This document shows, piece by piece, positions 33,996 to 42,585 of a stretch of 64,000 nt of DNA; the stretch's first letter is position 1; each line of letters begins with the position of its first letter. The notes beneath the pieces are model-generated. The model did not search any database. It saw nothing but the letters and a program-made list of their open reading frames with translations, and was not told where the DNA came from. The DNA is taken from assembly GCF_033170155.1 (NCBI RefSeq), contig NZ_CP137079.1:1116001-1180000 (forward strand), given 5' to 3'. The translations under genes were made by a program, and so were the position numbers. The DNA comes from Raineyella sp. W15-4. Its GTDB lineage: Bacteria > Actinomycetota > Actinomycetes > Propionibacteriales > Propionibacteriaceae.

Positions 33996-35072
33996 ATGAC
34001 TGCGACGGAGGAAGTACGAGCCAAGCGGGACGCGAAGCTCGATGAGCTGCACGAGAAGCTGACTGGCGCGGTGGAGACGCTGGTCTCCGGGCGGGACTGG
34101 GCCCGCGCGTTGGCGTTCGCGGCCCGGTTCCGATCGCGCTCGTTCAACAACGCGCTGCTGATCTGGGTTCAGCACGAGGCTGCGTTCGAGGCTGGCCGGG
34201 TGCCCGGGCCGGTGCCGTCGTATGTGGCTGGGTATCGGCAGTGGCAGCAGCTTGGCCAGCAGGTGCAGAAGGGCCAGCCGGGTTACATGATCTTCGCTCC
34301 GGTGACCGGCCGGTTCGCCTCGTCGAATCCTGGTGATCCGTCGTCGTGGCGTCGTTTGGGTCCGCGCGAGAAGCACAAGGTCAACGAGGTAGTGCGCACG
34401 AAGATGGTGGGCGCTCGGCCCGCCTATGTGTGGGACGTGACGCAGACCGAGGGCGATCCGATCCCTGAGCCACTCGCACCGAAGCTGCTGGACGGCGAAG
34501 CCCCGCAGGGACTGTGGGATGGCCTGGCCATGCAGGTCGAAGCGTTGGGGTTCGAGGTGCTGCGTGTCCCGGATGACGGGCGGATCGGCGGCGCGGACGG
34601 CCTGACCGACTACGTCGCTCGGCAGGTATCGGTGCGTACCGATGTGACGGAGGTCAATCAGATCGCCACGTTGGCGCACGAGCTGGCGCATGTGCTGATG
34701 CACGACCCCAAGGATGAGGACGCTCGCCAGCATCGGGGTGTTCGTGAGGTGGAGGCCGAGAGCGTGGCGTTGATGGTCGGTGCTGCGCACGGGTTGGATA
34801 CCAGTGGTTACACGATTCCGTATGTGGCGGGGTGGGCGTCGTCGGTCAAGGACGCTGAACCTGTGGAGGTCGTCAAGGCGACCGGTGAGCGGGTGCGGAG
34901 GACGGCGCTGGGCATCCTCGACCAGCTGGACACGTTCCAGGTCGCCGATGGCACGCCGCCTGGTCTTGCGCGTGATGTTCCCACTGCGGAGCCGAAGGCG
35001 CTGCATGTGCCGCCGCCGTCGGAGCATCGGCCGGCGGCGAGGGTGCCGGTGGTGGCGGGTCGGGGGTTGTGA
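33996..35072 (+). CDS. ArdC-like antirestriction / zincin protein (module A)
   Basis: 358 residues from the ATG at 33996. The N-terminal ArdC ssDNA-binding domain reads AFAARFRSRSFNNALLIWVQ, then FAPVTGRFASS. A C-terminal metallopeptidase domain has the zinc motif in TLAHELAHVLMHDPKDED with a following acidic helix (REVEAESVALM). ArdC proteins protect incoming single-stranded plasmid DNA. It is a paralogue of 51939-53018. The 219 bases upstream lack the palindromic operators seen before that copy, so control differs. Confidence 0.88.
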   Translation: MTATEEVRAKRDAKLDELHEKLTGAVETLVSGRDWARALAFAARFRSRSFNNALLIWVQHEAAFEAGRVPGPVPSYVAGYRQWQQLGQQVQKGQPGYMIFAPVTGRFASSNPGDPSSWRRLGPREKHKVNEVVRTKMVGARPAYVWDVTQTEGDPIPEPLAPKLLDGEAPQGLWDGLAMQVEALGFEVLRVPDDGRIGGADGLTDYVARQVSVRTDVTEVNQIATLAHELAHVLMHDPKDEDARQHRGVREVEAESVALMVGAAHGLDTSGYTIPYVAGWASSVKDAEPVEVVKATGERVRRTALGILDQLDTFQVADGTPPGLARDVPTAEPKALHVPPPSEHRPAARVPVVAGRGL

Positions 35073-35998
35073 TGCCCGCGCGTGCCGACTTCACCAGGGC
35101 GTTGTTGCGTGCCAGTGGTGCTTCGACGCTGGCGGCGTCGGCCCGGCATCTCGCGCAGGTGGGGGTGCCGGTGTTCCCCTGCCAGCCGAGTGGGAAGCGT
35201 CCGCTCACGACGCGGGGGTTCCACGATGCCACCACCGACATCGGCCGGGTCGAGGCGTGGTGGTCGCGGACTCCGGAGGCGAACCTGGGTGTCCCGACTG
35301 GCGTGGTGTCGGGGATGGTCGTGGTGGATGTGGACGTGCATGGCCCGGTTGATGGGCGGCAAGCGTTCGCCCGCGCCGAGCGAGCCGGGCTCGTCGATGG
35401 CTGGGGTCTGCTGGTGGAGACCCCGACGGGTGGCCTGCACGCCTACTTCGCTGCGACGGCGGGGGTCGAGCAGCGGTCATGGCAGGCCGCTCGTGCGGGG
35501 GTGGACTTCCGGGGTGATGGCGGGTACATCATCGTGTCGCCCTCGGTTCGCATCGTCGGCGGTGTCCCGATCCGCTACGAGGTCGTCAATGTCGGCGACC
35601 AGCCTGCCGCTGCGCTGGACTCGCGTCGGCTGCGGGACTTCCTCGATCCACGTCCGGGACCGGTCGTGCGGCAGGGTCGTGGGTTGGTGCGGTTGGCGGA
35701 TATGAACCGGCTGGCGTTCTGGGTCGCTGGGCGTGGTGAGGGTGAGCGGAACCGGGGGCTGTTCTGGGCCGCGTGCCGCTTGGCCGAGAGTGATGTCTCT
35801 GCCTCGGATGCGCTCGATGTCCTCAGCGCAGCCGCCAGCCAGGCCGGGCTGGGCGAACGCGAGATCGCCACCACGGTGCGCTCCGCCTACCGGATCGCGC
35901 ACCCCGCGCCCGAAGCCGGTGGCCCCGGCCTCGGTGGCGGCGCCTGGTTCGAGCGAGCCAACGCCCCGAACCCAGGCATGGGTGGGCGGAGGCTGTGA
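35072..35998 (+). CDS. Bifunctional primase/polymerase (PrimPol) N-terminal domain protein (module A)
   Basis: 308 residues from an ATG overlapping the ArdC stop (TGATG). It shows the prim-pol fold: QVGVPVFPCQPSGKRPLTTR, AWWSRTPEANLGVPTGVVSG, MVVVDVDVHG with catalytic acidic residues, and VETPTGGLHAYF with its histidine, then DFRGDGGYIIVSPSVR. No helicase part is attached. It likely primes complementary-strand synthesis on transferred DNA. It is a paralogue of 53018-53950. Confidence 0.88.
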   Translation: MPARADFTRALLRASGASTLAASARHLAQVGVPVFPCQPSGKRPLTTRGFHDATTDIGRVEAWWSRTPEANLGVPTGVVSGMVVVDVDVHGPVDGRQAFARAERAGLVDGWGLLVETPTGGLHAYFAATAGVEQRSWQAARAGVDFRGDGGYIIVSPSVRIVGGVPIRYEVVNVGDQPAAALDSRRLRDFLDPRPGPVVRQGRGLVRLADMNRLAFWVAGRGEGERNRGLFWAACRLAESDVSASDALDVLSAAASQAGLGEREIATTVRSAYRIAHPAPEAGGPGLGGGAWFERANAPNPGMGGRRL

Positions 35999-36927
35999 TG
36001 AAGACGACCGGTAGGCAGTGGGCGGGGCGCACCGCAGTGGTGGGGACGGTGTTCATCGCGTTGGGTGCGTTCTGGCTGAGCTTTACCGCGCTCGCCGATC
36101 TGGCGGCGCGTTCCGGGGTCGACCGGGGACAGGCGTGGGCGTGGCCGTTGATCGTTGATGGGATCATCGTGGTGGCGACGGTCGCGGTGGTGGCGCTGGC
36201 TGGGCAACGCTCAGCCTGGTATCCCTGGTCGCTGCTGGTCGGCGGGGCGCTGGTGTCGGTGACGGCGAATGCGATCCACGCTGTGGTCGCTGCGGACGCC
36301 GATGTGCCCGGCCTGCTGGCTGCCTCGGTGGCCGCGGTACCGCCGGTGGTGCTGCTGGCGATCACCCATCTCACCGTGATCCTCACCCGCACCTTCCCAC
36401 AGGAGTTGCCGGGGCAGCCTGAGGTGTTGTCCGAGATCCCGGAGATGCTGTCCGAGGTGTATGCCGGACCGCAGGGTGTTGTCCACTCAAAGTCGTTGTT
36501 GTCCGTTGCCTCTGAACCTCTGGCCGATGAGCGGGAGTTGTCCTTAGCCTCGGATGAAACCCCTGGTCGTTCTGATCGCCGGGCTCGTGCTGCGGCGTTG
36601 CGGGCCGCGGGCTGGTCGAACAAGCGGATTGCCCGCGAGGTGCAGGTGCATCCGGCAACTGTGGGGAGATGGTTCGCCGCCGCGCACCTTCCCGACACCA
36701 ATGATGACGCCGCCGGCGAGCGGGAGGAGACGCGTCAGCGCCAGCCCTCCCCTGACGACGCCGACGGCCCCCGCCCAGCACCGGCATTCGTCGAATGGCT
36801 CATGGGCCTGCCGACTGGATGGGTCACCGATAGCGGCGGCCTGACGCAGAATCAACAGATCACCGCCCTCGGCAACGGATTGCTACCCCTCCAGGCTGTG
36901 TCCGCGCTGTCACTGCTCGCCGCGTGA
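35998..36927 (+). CDS. DUF2637 membrane/HTH protein fused to a cytosine-methyltransferase tail
   Basis: 309 residues. The N-terminal DUF2637 part has four hydrophobic segments (VVGTVFIALGAFWLSFTALA, AWAWPLIVDGIIVVATVAVV, etc.), and a later HTH reads GWSNKRIAREVQVHPATVGR. After EREET the sequence switches to RPAPAFVEWLMGLPTGWVTD and QQITALGNGLLPLQAVSALS. These are motifs IX-X of the cytosine methyltransferase encoded at 20213. The paralogue at 53947 ends instead at EREETIP. The gene is therefore a chimera left by a deletion joining DUF2637 to a methyltransferase end. The DUF2637 part may still work. Confidence 0.85.
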   Translation: MKTTGRQWAGRTAVVGTVFIALGAFWLSFTALADLAARSGVDRGQAWAWPLIVDGIIVVATVAVVALAGQRSAWYPWSLLVGGALVSVTANAIHAVVAADADVPGLLAASVAAVPPVVLLAITHLTVILTRTFPQELPGQPEVLSEIPEMLSEVYAGPQGVVHSKSLLSVASEPLADERELSLASDETPGRSDRRARAAALRAAGWSNKRIAREVQVHPATVGRWFAAAHLPDTNDDAAGEREETRQRQPSPDDADGPRPAPAFVEWLMGLPTGWVTDSGGLTQNQQITALGNGLLPLQAVSALSLLAA

Positions 36928-36934
36928 ACGTGGG

Positions 36935-37319
36935 CTACGAGAGAGCGGCGTCCTCCGGTGCTCCCGGTGTCGTTCCCAGAGCGGCGAGCAGGCGGACCCG
37001 GACTCGCTGCTTGCGCTGCTCGAAGAACGAGGTGAAGTCGGCCAAGTCGAGCGGAAGGCCGTCGAGGTCGTCCTCGGCAAGGTACGTAGCTCGCTTGTCC
37101 TTCGCTCGGGAAGGCGGTGTCCATCCACTCCGCAGGCAGTCCATCCTGCTTCTCGATGTTGGCGGCCCCACTCAGCAACTGAAGGTTCGGCAGCAGGCAT
37201 GCGGCGGCCAAGTAGTCGTCGACCTTAATCGAGCGGGACGCCGGCACGGAGGAACGGGACATATTCTCCACGACGGATCTTCGAGCACTTCGCCACGCTC
37301 GCTGGTAGGGAGCTGTCAA
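36935..37319 (-). pseudogene. C-terminal remnant of a GmrSD-like (DUF262/DUF1524) nuclease
   Basis: Two minus-strand frames joined near 37110 read IKVDDYLAAACLLPNLQLLS, NIEKQDGLPAEWMDTAFPSE, then KRATYLAEDDLDGLPLDLAD and FTSFFEQRKQRVRVRLLAAL. The LPNLQLL-G-N--K pattern and the closing F..FFE-R...R-R-LL segment are typical of the end of DUF262/DUF1524 GmrSD proteins. There is no start and an internal one-base frameshift. The matching N-terminal remnant lies at 43025-43240 beyond the Cd/Hg block. Confidence 0.65.
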
Positions 37320-37352
37320 CTGACTCGCCGCTCATGAGGACACCTGGCGCCG

Positions 37353-37376
37353 ACTGTACGTCGTACAGTGTATAGT
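37353..37376 (+). promoter_or_regulatory. cmtR operator and -10 box
   Basis: ACTGTACG-T-CGTACAGT (37353-37369) is a perfect 17-bp palindrome. TATAGT (37371-37376) follows directly and ends 6 bases before the cmtR ATG, implying a leaderless mRNA. Bound CmtR would cover the promoter, the normal way metal-free ArsR proteins repress. Confidence 0.7.
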
Positions 37377-37382
37377 CATCGT

Positions 37383-37742
37383 ATGCTGACTATTTCCGAT
37401 CGACTCGACGTGATGAACCGGCTCGGCCGAGCTATGGCCGACCCGACCCGCTCCCGCATTCTGCTGACCCTGCTGGCCGGGCCGAGCTACCCGGCGGTGC
37501 TGTCCCGCGAGCTGGGGTTGTCGCGCTCGAACGTGTCGAACCATCTGACATGCCTGCGCGGGTGCGGGATCGTGGTGGCCGAGCCCGAGGGCCGACAGAC
37601 CCGCTACGAGGTGGCAGACCCGCACCTGGCCCGCGCGCTGACGGCGCTGGTGGATGTCACGCTCGCGGTCGACGAGAGCGTGCCGTGCATGGACCCGGAC
37701 TGCGGGGTCGAGGGTTGCCAGGCGGGGGAGGTGCGGGCGTGA
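37383..37742 (+). CDS. cmtR: CmtR-like ArsR-family Cd/Pb sensor (intact cassette)
   Basis: 119 residues (MLTISDRLDVMNRLGRAMAD). The winged helix is ELGLSRSNVSNHLTCLRGCG and the CLRGC pair corresponds to the CmtR metal cysteines, with further Cys near the C-terminus (CMDPDCGVEGC). In this family metal binding releases DNA. The perfect palindrome and the -10 box sit just upstream. The stop overlaps the GTG of the P-type ATPase (GTGA). It is paralogous to 28668-29042. Confidence 0.9.
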   Translation: MLTISDRLDVMNRLGRAMADPTRSRILLTLLAGPSYPAVLSRELGLSRSNVSNHLTCLRGCGIVVAEPEGRQTRYEVADPHLARALTALVDVTLAVDESVPCMDPDCGVEGCQAGEVRA

Positions 37743-39643
37743 GCGCGGTCACGGGTTCGCAGGTCGAGCATGTCGACCTCGACGACCACGATGATGACGA
37801 TGACCGGCCGTGGTATCGGAGCCCGAGCGTTCTGATCCCGATCGCCTCCGGCGTCGCGTTCGCCGCCGGCCTGGTGTGCGAGTGGACCGGCGCGGAGACC
37901 GCGGGCCTGGTGCTGTTCTGGATCGGCCTGCTGCTGGGCGCGTACACGTTCGTGCCGGGCGCGCTGCGCAAGCTGTTCACCAAGGGCAAGCTCGGCATCG
38001 GGCTGCTGATGACGATCAGCGCGACCGGCGCGGTGATCCTCGGCTACGTCGAGGAGGCCGCCGCGCTGGCATTCCTGTACTCCATCGCGGAGGCGCTGGA
38101 GGACAAGGCGATGGACCGCGCCCGCGCAGGGTTGCGGGCGCTGTTGAAGCTCGTGCCCGAAACCGCACTCGTCAAGCGCGGCGACGCCACCGCCGAGGTC
38201 GAGGCGAAGGAGCTGCGCGTCGGGGATGTCCTGGTGGTCCGGCCGGGCGAACGGATCGCCACCGACGGCACCGTGCGGGCCGGGCGGAGCAGCCTGGACA
38301 CGTCCGCGATCACGGGTGAATCGATCCCGGTCGAGGTCGAACCGGGCACCGACGTCTCGGCCGGGTCGATCAACACCACCGGCGTGCTCGAGGTCGAGGC
38401 CACCGCCGCCGGCACCGACAACTCGCTCACCACCATCGTGGAGCTGGTCGAGCAGGCGCAGGCCGAGAAGGGCGACCGTGCCCGCCTGGCCGACCGGATC
38501 GCCCGCCCGCTGGTGCCCGGCGTGATGATCCTCGCCGTGCTGGTCGGCGTGCTTGGGTCGCTGTTGAGCGGCGACCCTGAGCTGTGGATCACCCGCGCTC
38601 TGGTGGTGCTGGTCGCAGCCTCGCCGTGCGCGCTGGCGATCGCCGTCCCGGTCACCGTTGTTTCCGCGATCGGCGCGGCGTCGAAGTTCGGTGTGGTCGT
38701 GAAGTCCGGGGCCGCGTTCGAGCGGTTCGGCGGCATCCGCCACGTCGCCGTCGACAAGACCGGCACGCTGACCCGCAACGAGCCCACGGTGACCCGCGTC
38801 GTCACCACCGGCGCGACCGAGAATGAGGTGCTGGCGTGGGCGGCGAGCCTGGAAGGTCACAGCACGCACCCGCTGGCCGCCGCGATCACGAAGGCCGTCC
38901 CCGACGCCCCGACCGCGCACGACGTCACCGAGACCGCCGGGCGCGGCATCACCGGCACGCTCGGTAGTGCCCGTCTCGCCGTCGGTAGCCCCCGCTGGCT
39001 GGACGCCGGCACGCTGGCCGACCAGGTGCAGGTGATGGAATCCGAGGGGATGACCGTCGTCATCGTCCACCGCGGCGACCGGCCGGCTGGCGCGATCGGG
39101 GTGCGTGACGAACTGCGCCCAGAGGTTCCCGAGGTCATCGCCACGCTGAACCGCCGCGGGATCGGGGTGACGATGCTCACCGGCGACAACGCCCGCACCG
39201 CCGCAGCGCTGGCCGGCCAGGCCGGCATCATGGACGTGCGCGCCGAGCTGCGCCCCGAGGACAAGGCCACCGCCGTCGCGGAGTTGTCGAAGTCTCAGCC
39301 CACTGCCATGATCGGGGACGGCATCAACGACGCTCCCGCGCTGGCGGCCGCGGATGTGGGGATCGCGATGGGAGCCAAGGGCGCCGATGCTGCGATCGAG
39401 TCGGCCGACGTCGCGTTCACCGGCCACGACCTGCGCCTCATCCCACAGGCCCTCGCCCACGCCCGCCGCGGCCGCAACATAATCAACCAGAACGTCGTGT
39501 TGTCGATCGCGATCATCGTGGTGCTGCTGCCGCTGGCGATTACCGGAGTCCTCGGGCTCGCCGCGGTCGTGCTTGTACACGAGGTCGCTGAAGTCGTCGT
39601 CATCCTCAACGGGCTCCGCGCGGCGCGGCGCACGAAGGCATGA
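37739..39643 (+). CDS. cadA: CadA-type heavy-metal-translocating P1B ATPase
   Basis: 634 residues from a GTG. The N-terminus lacks an HMA domain and instead has a short acidic/His stretch (HVDLDDHDDDDDRPWY). Conserved ATPase elements are all present: ITGESIPVEV (actuator), ASPCALAIAVPVTV (membrane metal motif), DKTGTLTRNEP (phosphorylated Asp), EGHSTHPLA (HP locus) and MIGDGINDAPALAAA. It should export Cd/Zn/Pb. It is coupled to cmtR and lspA by overlapping starts. Confidence 0.92.
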   Translation: MSAVTGSQVEHVDLDDHDDDDDRPWYRSPSVLIPIASGVAFAAGLVCEWTGAETAGLVLFWIGLLLGAYTFVPGALRKLFTKGKLGIGLLMTISATGAVILGYVEEAAALAFLYSIAEALEDKAMDRARAGLRALLKLVPETALVKRGDATAEVEAKELRVGDVLVVRPGERIATDGTVRAGRSSLDTSAITGESIPVEVEPGTDVSAGSINTTGVLEVEATAAGTDNSLTTIVELVEQAQAEKGDRARLADRIARPLVPGVMILAVLVGVLGSLLSGDPELWITRALVVLVAASPCALAIAVPVTVVSAIGAASKFGVVVKSGAAFERFGGIRHVAVDKTGTLTRNEPTVTRVVTTGATENEVLAWAASLEGHSTHPLAAAITKAVPDAPTAHDVTETAGRGITGTLGSARLAVGSPRWLDAGTLADQVQVMESEGMTVVIVHRGDRPAGAIGVRDELRPEVPEVIATLNRRGIGVTMLTGDNARTAAALAGQAGIMDVRAELRPEDKATAVAELSKSQPTAMIGDGINDAPALAAADVGIAMGAKGADAAIESADVAFTGHDLRLIPQALAHARRGRNIINQNVVLSIAIIVVLLPLAITGVLGLAAVVLVHEVAEVVVILNGLRAARRTKA

Positions 39644-40209
39644 CCGATCCCCTTGACGGCTCCGCTCCCTCCCCGGGAAAAGCGGATGCCGTGGAAGCGA
39701 GTTCTGCCGGCCCGGCGGCGGCGCGCGTCCGGCTCCGCTGGTTCCTGCTCGCGTGCGCCGTCGCCGCTGGCGCGGTGCTGATCGATCAAGGCAGCAAGGC
39801 ACTCGCCCTCGCTCAGCTCAGCGAGGATGACCGTATTCCGCTCTTGGGAGACTGGCTCGGCTTGCAGCTCGCGTTCAACCCCGGCACCGTGATGTCCCTC
39901 GGAGCCGGCGCAACCTGGCTGCTCACCGTCATCGCCGCGGCGGCCTCTGTCGCTCTACTCGTCGCCGCAACCCGCGCCCGCACCGTCGGGTGGGCGGTCG
40001 CGATCGGCCTGGTGTGGGGAGGCGCGGTCGGCAACCTGCTGGACCGGCTGTTCGCCCCTCCCGAGTTTGGCCGCGGTCACGTCACCGACTTCCTCGCCTA
40101 CGGCAACCTGTTCATCGGCAACCTTGCCGACGTCATCCTCGGTTTCGGCGTCGCCCTGGGCGTCCTGCTTTACCTCCGAGGCCCACACCACACCAGGAAC
40201 GGACAATGA
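39640..40209 (+). CDS. lspA: Lipoprotein signal peptidase II
   Basis: 189 residues, four transmembrane helices. The catalytic aspartates are in WGGAVGNLLDRLF and GHVTDFLAYGN followed by FIGNLADVILGFG. The N-terminal ~30 residues are an extra soluble segment. It cleaves prolipoprotein signal peptides. It overlaps cadA by ATGA. LspA genes are commonly carried in Cd/Pb-resistance operons, where they may process a metal-binding lipoprotein, but no such lipoprotein gene is seen here. Confidence 0.92.
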   Translation: MTDPLDGSAPSPGKADAVEASSAGPAAARVRLRWFLLACAVAAGAVLIDQGSKALALAQLSEDDRIPLLGDWLGLQLAFNPGTVMSLGAGATWLLTVIAAAASVALLVAATRARTVGWAVAIGLVWGGAVGNLLDRLFAPPEFGRGHVTDFLAYGNLFIGNLADVILGFGVALGVLLYLRGPHHTRNGQ

Positions 40210-40285
40210 TGGTCGCAGAGTATCAACGGCACGCGGCTGCCGGAACCGCTGGGTCGCCAGGCGGCTGTAACGCGGCGGTGGGCGC

Positions 40286-40888
40286 ATGATCCTGTCCTCC
40301 GTCCTGCAGGCGATCGGCCTATTCATCGCCACGAACATCGATGACATCATCGTGCTCTCACTGTTCTTCGCCCGAGGCGCGGGCCAGCGCGGGACCACCG
40401 CCCGAATCCTGGTCGGACAGTACCTCGGGTTCGCTGGCATCCTGGGCGCTTCCGTGCTGGTGACGCTCGGGGCGGGAGCGTTCCTGCCGCCAGAGGTCAT
40501 CCCCTACTTCGGACTCATTCCGCTGGGGTTGGGACTTTGGGCTGCGTGGCAAGCCTGGCGCAACCGCGGTGCCGACGATGACGATGAGGCAAAGGTCGAG
40601 GGCAAGAAGGTTGGGGTGTGGACGGTGGCCGGGGTGACCTTCGCCAACGGCGGGGACAACATCGGCGTCTACGTCCCGGTCTTCCTCAGCGTGGGCCCAG
40701 CGGCCGTGGTGGCGTACTGCATCGTGTTCCTCGCCCTGGTCGCCGCCCTCGTCGGCCTGGGCAAGTTCGTCGCCACCCGCCGACCGATCGCCGAACTCCT
40801 GGAACGCTGGGAACACATCCTGTTCCCGATCGTGCTCATCGGCCTGGGCATCTTCATCCTCGTCAGTGGTGGTGCCTTCGGCCTCTGA
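40286..40888 (+). CDS. cadD: CadD-family cadmium resistance transporter
   Basis: 200 residues with five to six transmembrane helices. Typical CadD features are FIATNIDDIIVLSLFFARG near the N-terminus and VTFANGGDNIGVYVPVF in the middle, with paired acidic residues in the membrane. A charged loop (RGADDDDEAKVEGKK) separates two halves. It complements the P-type ATPase in Cd removal. The 222 bases between this gene and merA's stop show no recognisable feature. Confidence 0.85.
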   Translation: MILSSVLQAIGLFIATNIDDIIVLSLFFARGAGQRGTTARILVGQYLGFAGILGASVLVTLGAGAFLPPEVIPYFGLIPLGLGLWAAWQAWRNRGADDDDEAKVEGKKVGVWTVAGVTFANGGDNIGVYVPVFLSVGPAAVVAYCIVFLALVAALVGLGKFVATRRPIAELLERWEHILFPIVLIGLGIFILVSGGAFGL

Positions 40889-41110
40889 ACTCGTAGCCGA
40901 CTGCGTAGATGGCAGCGTGCTGTGGTTGCTACCTGGCGGCTGAGTGTCCCGGTGCGCTGCGCGTGTGAGCGGCCCAGACGACGTGCTCGGCGCCGCTGCC
41001 TCAACTGAGCCCACGCTGACCGCGTAGGCGTCGATCACGCGGTCGGTGCCGGTGTTGAAGGCGTCGCGGATATCACTTGGATCACCACATCGCTGGGCCC
41101 GGCTCTTGTG

Positions 41111-42487
41111 TCAGGCGCAGCAGGAGGTGGGGAGTTCGTTGCGGAAGAGGTTCGCGGTGAGGCGGATGCCTTCGGCCATGGTGAGGTAGGGGGCCCAGGT
41201 GTCGGCGAGTTGGGTGACGGTGAATCCGGCGGTGATGGCGTAGGTTGCGGCGAGCATCATCTCCCCAGCGGTGTCGGCGAGGGCGTGGATACCGAGGACT
41301 TTGCCGGTGTCGGCGTCGGCGACGACCTTGATGCCGCCGCGTGTGTCGTGGTTGGCGATGGCCCTGGGCACGTCGGAAAGTCGTAGGAATCGGCAGGCGC
41401 ACCGGTATCCGGCGGCGATGGCGCTGGCTTCGGTGATCCCGGCGGAGGCCAGTTGGGGTGAGGTGAACAGCACAGACGGCAACCCGGTGTAGTCGACTCG
41501 CTCGTCGTGACCCAGGGCGTTGTGCGCGGCGATCTTCCCAGTCCTCGCGGCGACGTACACGTACTGGGGCACGTCAGTGACGTCACCGGCGGCGAACACA
41601 GCCGGGTTCGTGGTCCGCTGCTGCTCGTCTACGATGACGAAGCCGCGCTCGTCGGTCGCGATACCCGCAGCAGGAAGGTTGAGCCCTTCGGTGCGCGGGG
41701 TGCGACCGGTGGCAACGAGGACACGTTCACCGGTCGCGTCCTTCCCGTTGCGGGTCGTCACCTGGACCAGGCCCTCGTGCTGGGTGATCGTGGCTGCGCG
41801 GTCGCCGATGACGCTGATCCCCTCGGCCAGGAAGGCCTTGCGGAGCTCGGATGACAGTTCCGGTTCGGCGTGCGGGGCGAGCCGACCGATGACGGTGACC
41901 TCTACTCCGAGCCGGGCGAACAGCTGCGCCTGTTCCAGGCCGACGAAGCCACCGCCGATCACCACGAGCGACGCGGGCAGTTCCGTCAGTTCCATCGCTG
42001 TGGTCGACGTGAGGTAATCAACCTGCTCAAGCCCAGGGATTGCCGGCACGTGCGGCTCGGCGCCGGTGGCGACGAGATACGACTTCGCGCGCACCGGTCG
42101 TCCATCCACGAGCAGGGTTCCCGCGTCTGTGAACGTTGCAGTGCCCGGGAGGATGTCAAACCCGTAGGCAGCGGCGATGTCGGCGTACTTGGTCTGGCGG
42201 AGCATCCCAACCAGATCATCCTTCTGCTCGATGAGCGCGCTGAGATCGACCATCCCAGCAGAGCTGGGGACGCCTGAGAACCGGTTCGTGAGGGCGGAGT
42301 GCCGGGTGTGCGCGGCCGCGAGAAGCGTCTTGGACGGCACACAACCCACGTTCACGCAGGTACCGCCGAGGGTTCCCGATTCGATGGCGACCACGCTGGC
42401 CCCCTCGAGGCGCGCGTGGATCGCTGCGGACATCGCCGCCCCGCCCGTCCCGATCACCACGAGATCAACCTCCGTGTGCCATGTCAC
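41111..42487 (-). CDS. merA: Mercuric reductase-like flavoprotein disulfide reductase
   Basis: 458 residues from a GTG with GGAGGAGG 5 bases upstream. It has FAD-binding VDLVVIGTGGAAMSAAI, the redox pair GGTCVNVGCVPSKTLL, NAD(P)H-binding LVVIGGGFVGLEQAQLF, and FAAGDVTDVPQYVYVAA. The C-terminus ends ELPTSCCA, the vicinal cysteine pair specific to MerA. The N-terminal HMA domain is absent, as in several actinobacterial enzymes. It reduces Hg(II) to volatile Hg(0). It is divergent from merR across a MerR-type operator. Confidence 0.92.
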   Translation of the reverse strand: MTWHTEVDLVVIGTGGAAMSAAIHARLEGASVVAIESGTLGGTCVNVGCVPSKTLLAAAHTRHSALTNRFSGVPSSAGMVDLSALIEQKDDLVGMLRQTKYADIAAAYGFDILPGTATFTDAGTLLVDGRPVRAKSYLVATGAEPHVPAIPGLEQVDYLTSTTAMELTELPASLVVIGGGFVGLEQAQLFARLGVEVTVIGRLAPHAEPELSSELRKAFLAEGISVIGDRAATITQHEGLVQVTTRNGKDATGERVLVATGRTPRTEGLNLPAAGIATDERGFVIVDEQQRTTNPAVFAAGDVTDVPQYVYVAARTGKIAAHNALGHDERVDYTGLPSVLFTSPQLASAGITEASAIAAGYRCACRFLRLSDVPRAIANHDTRGGIKVVADADTGKVLGIHALADTAGEMMLAATYAITAGFTVTQLADTWAPYLTMAEGIRLTANLFRNELPTSCCA

Positions 42488-42540
42488 GATGCCTCCTCCA
42501 GTTCGAACCGGCCACTCATGCGGCCACTCCTGAAAGAATG

Positions 42541-42564
42541 GACCTTAAAGTATGCTTGAAGGTC
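42541..42564 (-). promoter_or_regulatory. MerR-type operator and merA promoter
   Basis: GACCTT-A-AAG-TATG-CTT-G-AAGGTC is a dyad with one mismatched pair per half. On the minus strand TTGACC (complement of 42561-42566) forms the -35 box, and a weak -10 (CATTCT) follows at about 20 bases. This is the over-long spacer that MerR activators correct by bending DNA. It lies upstream of merA and overlaps the likely merR promoter. Confidence 0.7.
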
Positions 42565-42585
42565 AAGTCGGTGGCCGAGGTGACG

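Noticed and set aside
37604-39802. 732-codon open frame antisense to cadA
   Set aside because: It exactly shadows a well-supported P-type ATPase and has only low-complexity Arg/Gly-rich sequence; a GC-rich artefact.
40889-41110. Possible resolvase or transposase remnant between cadD and merA
   Set aside because: No frame in this 222-base stretch gives a recognisable recombinase motif.
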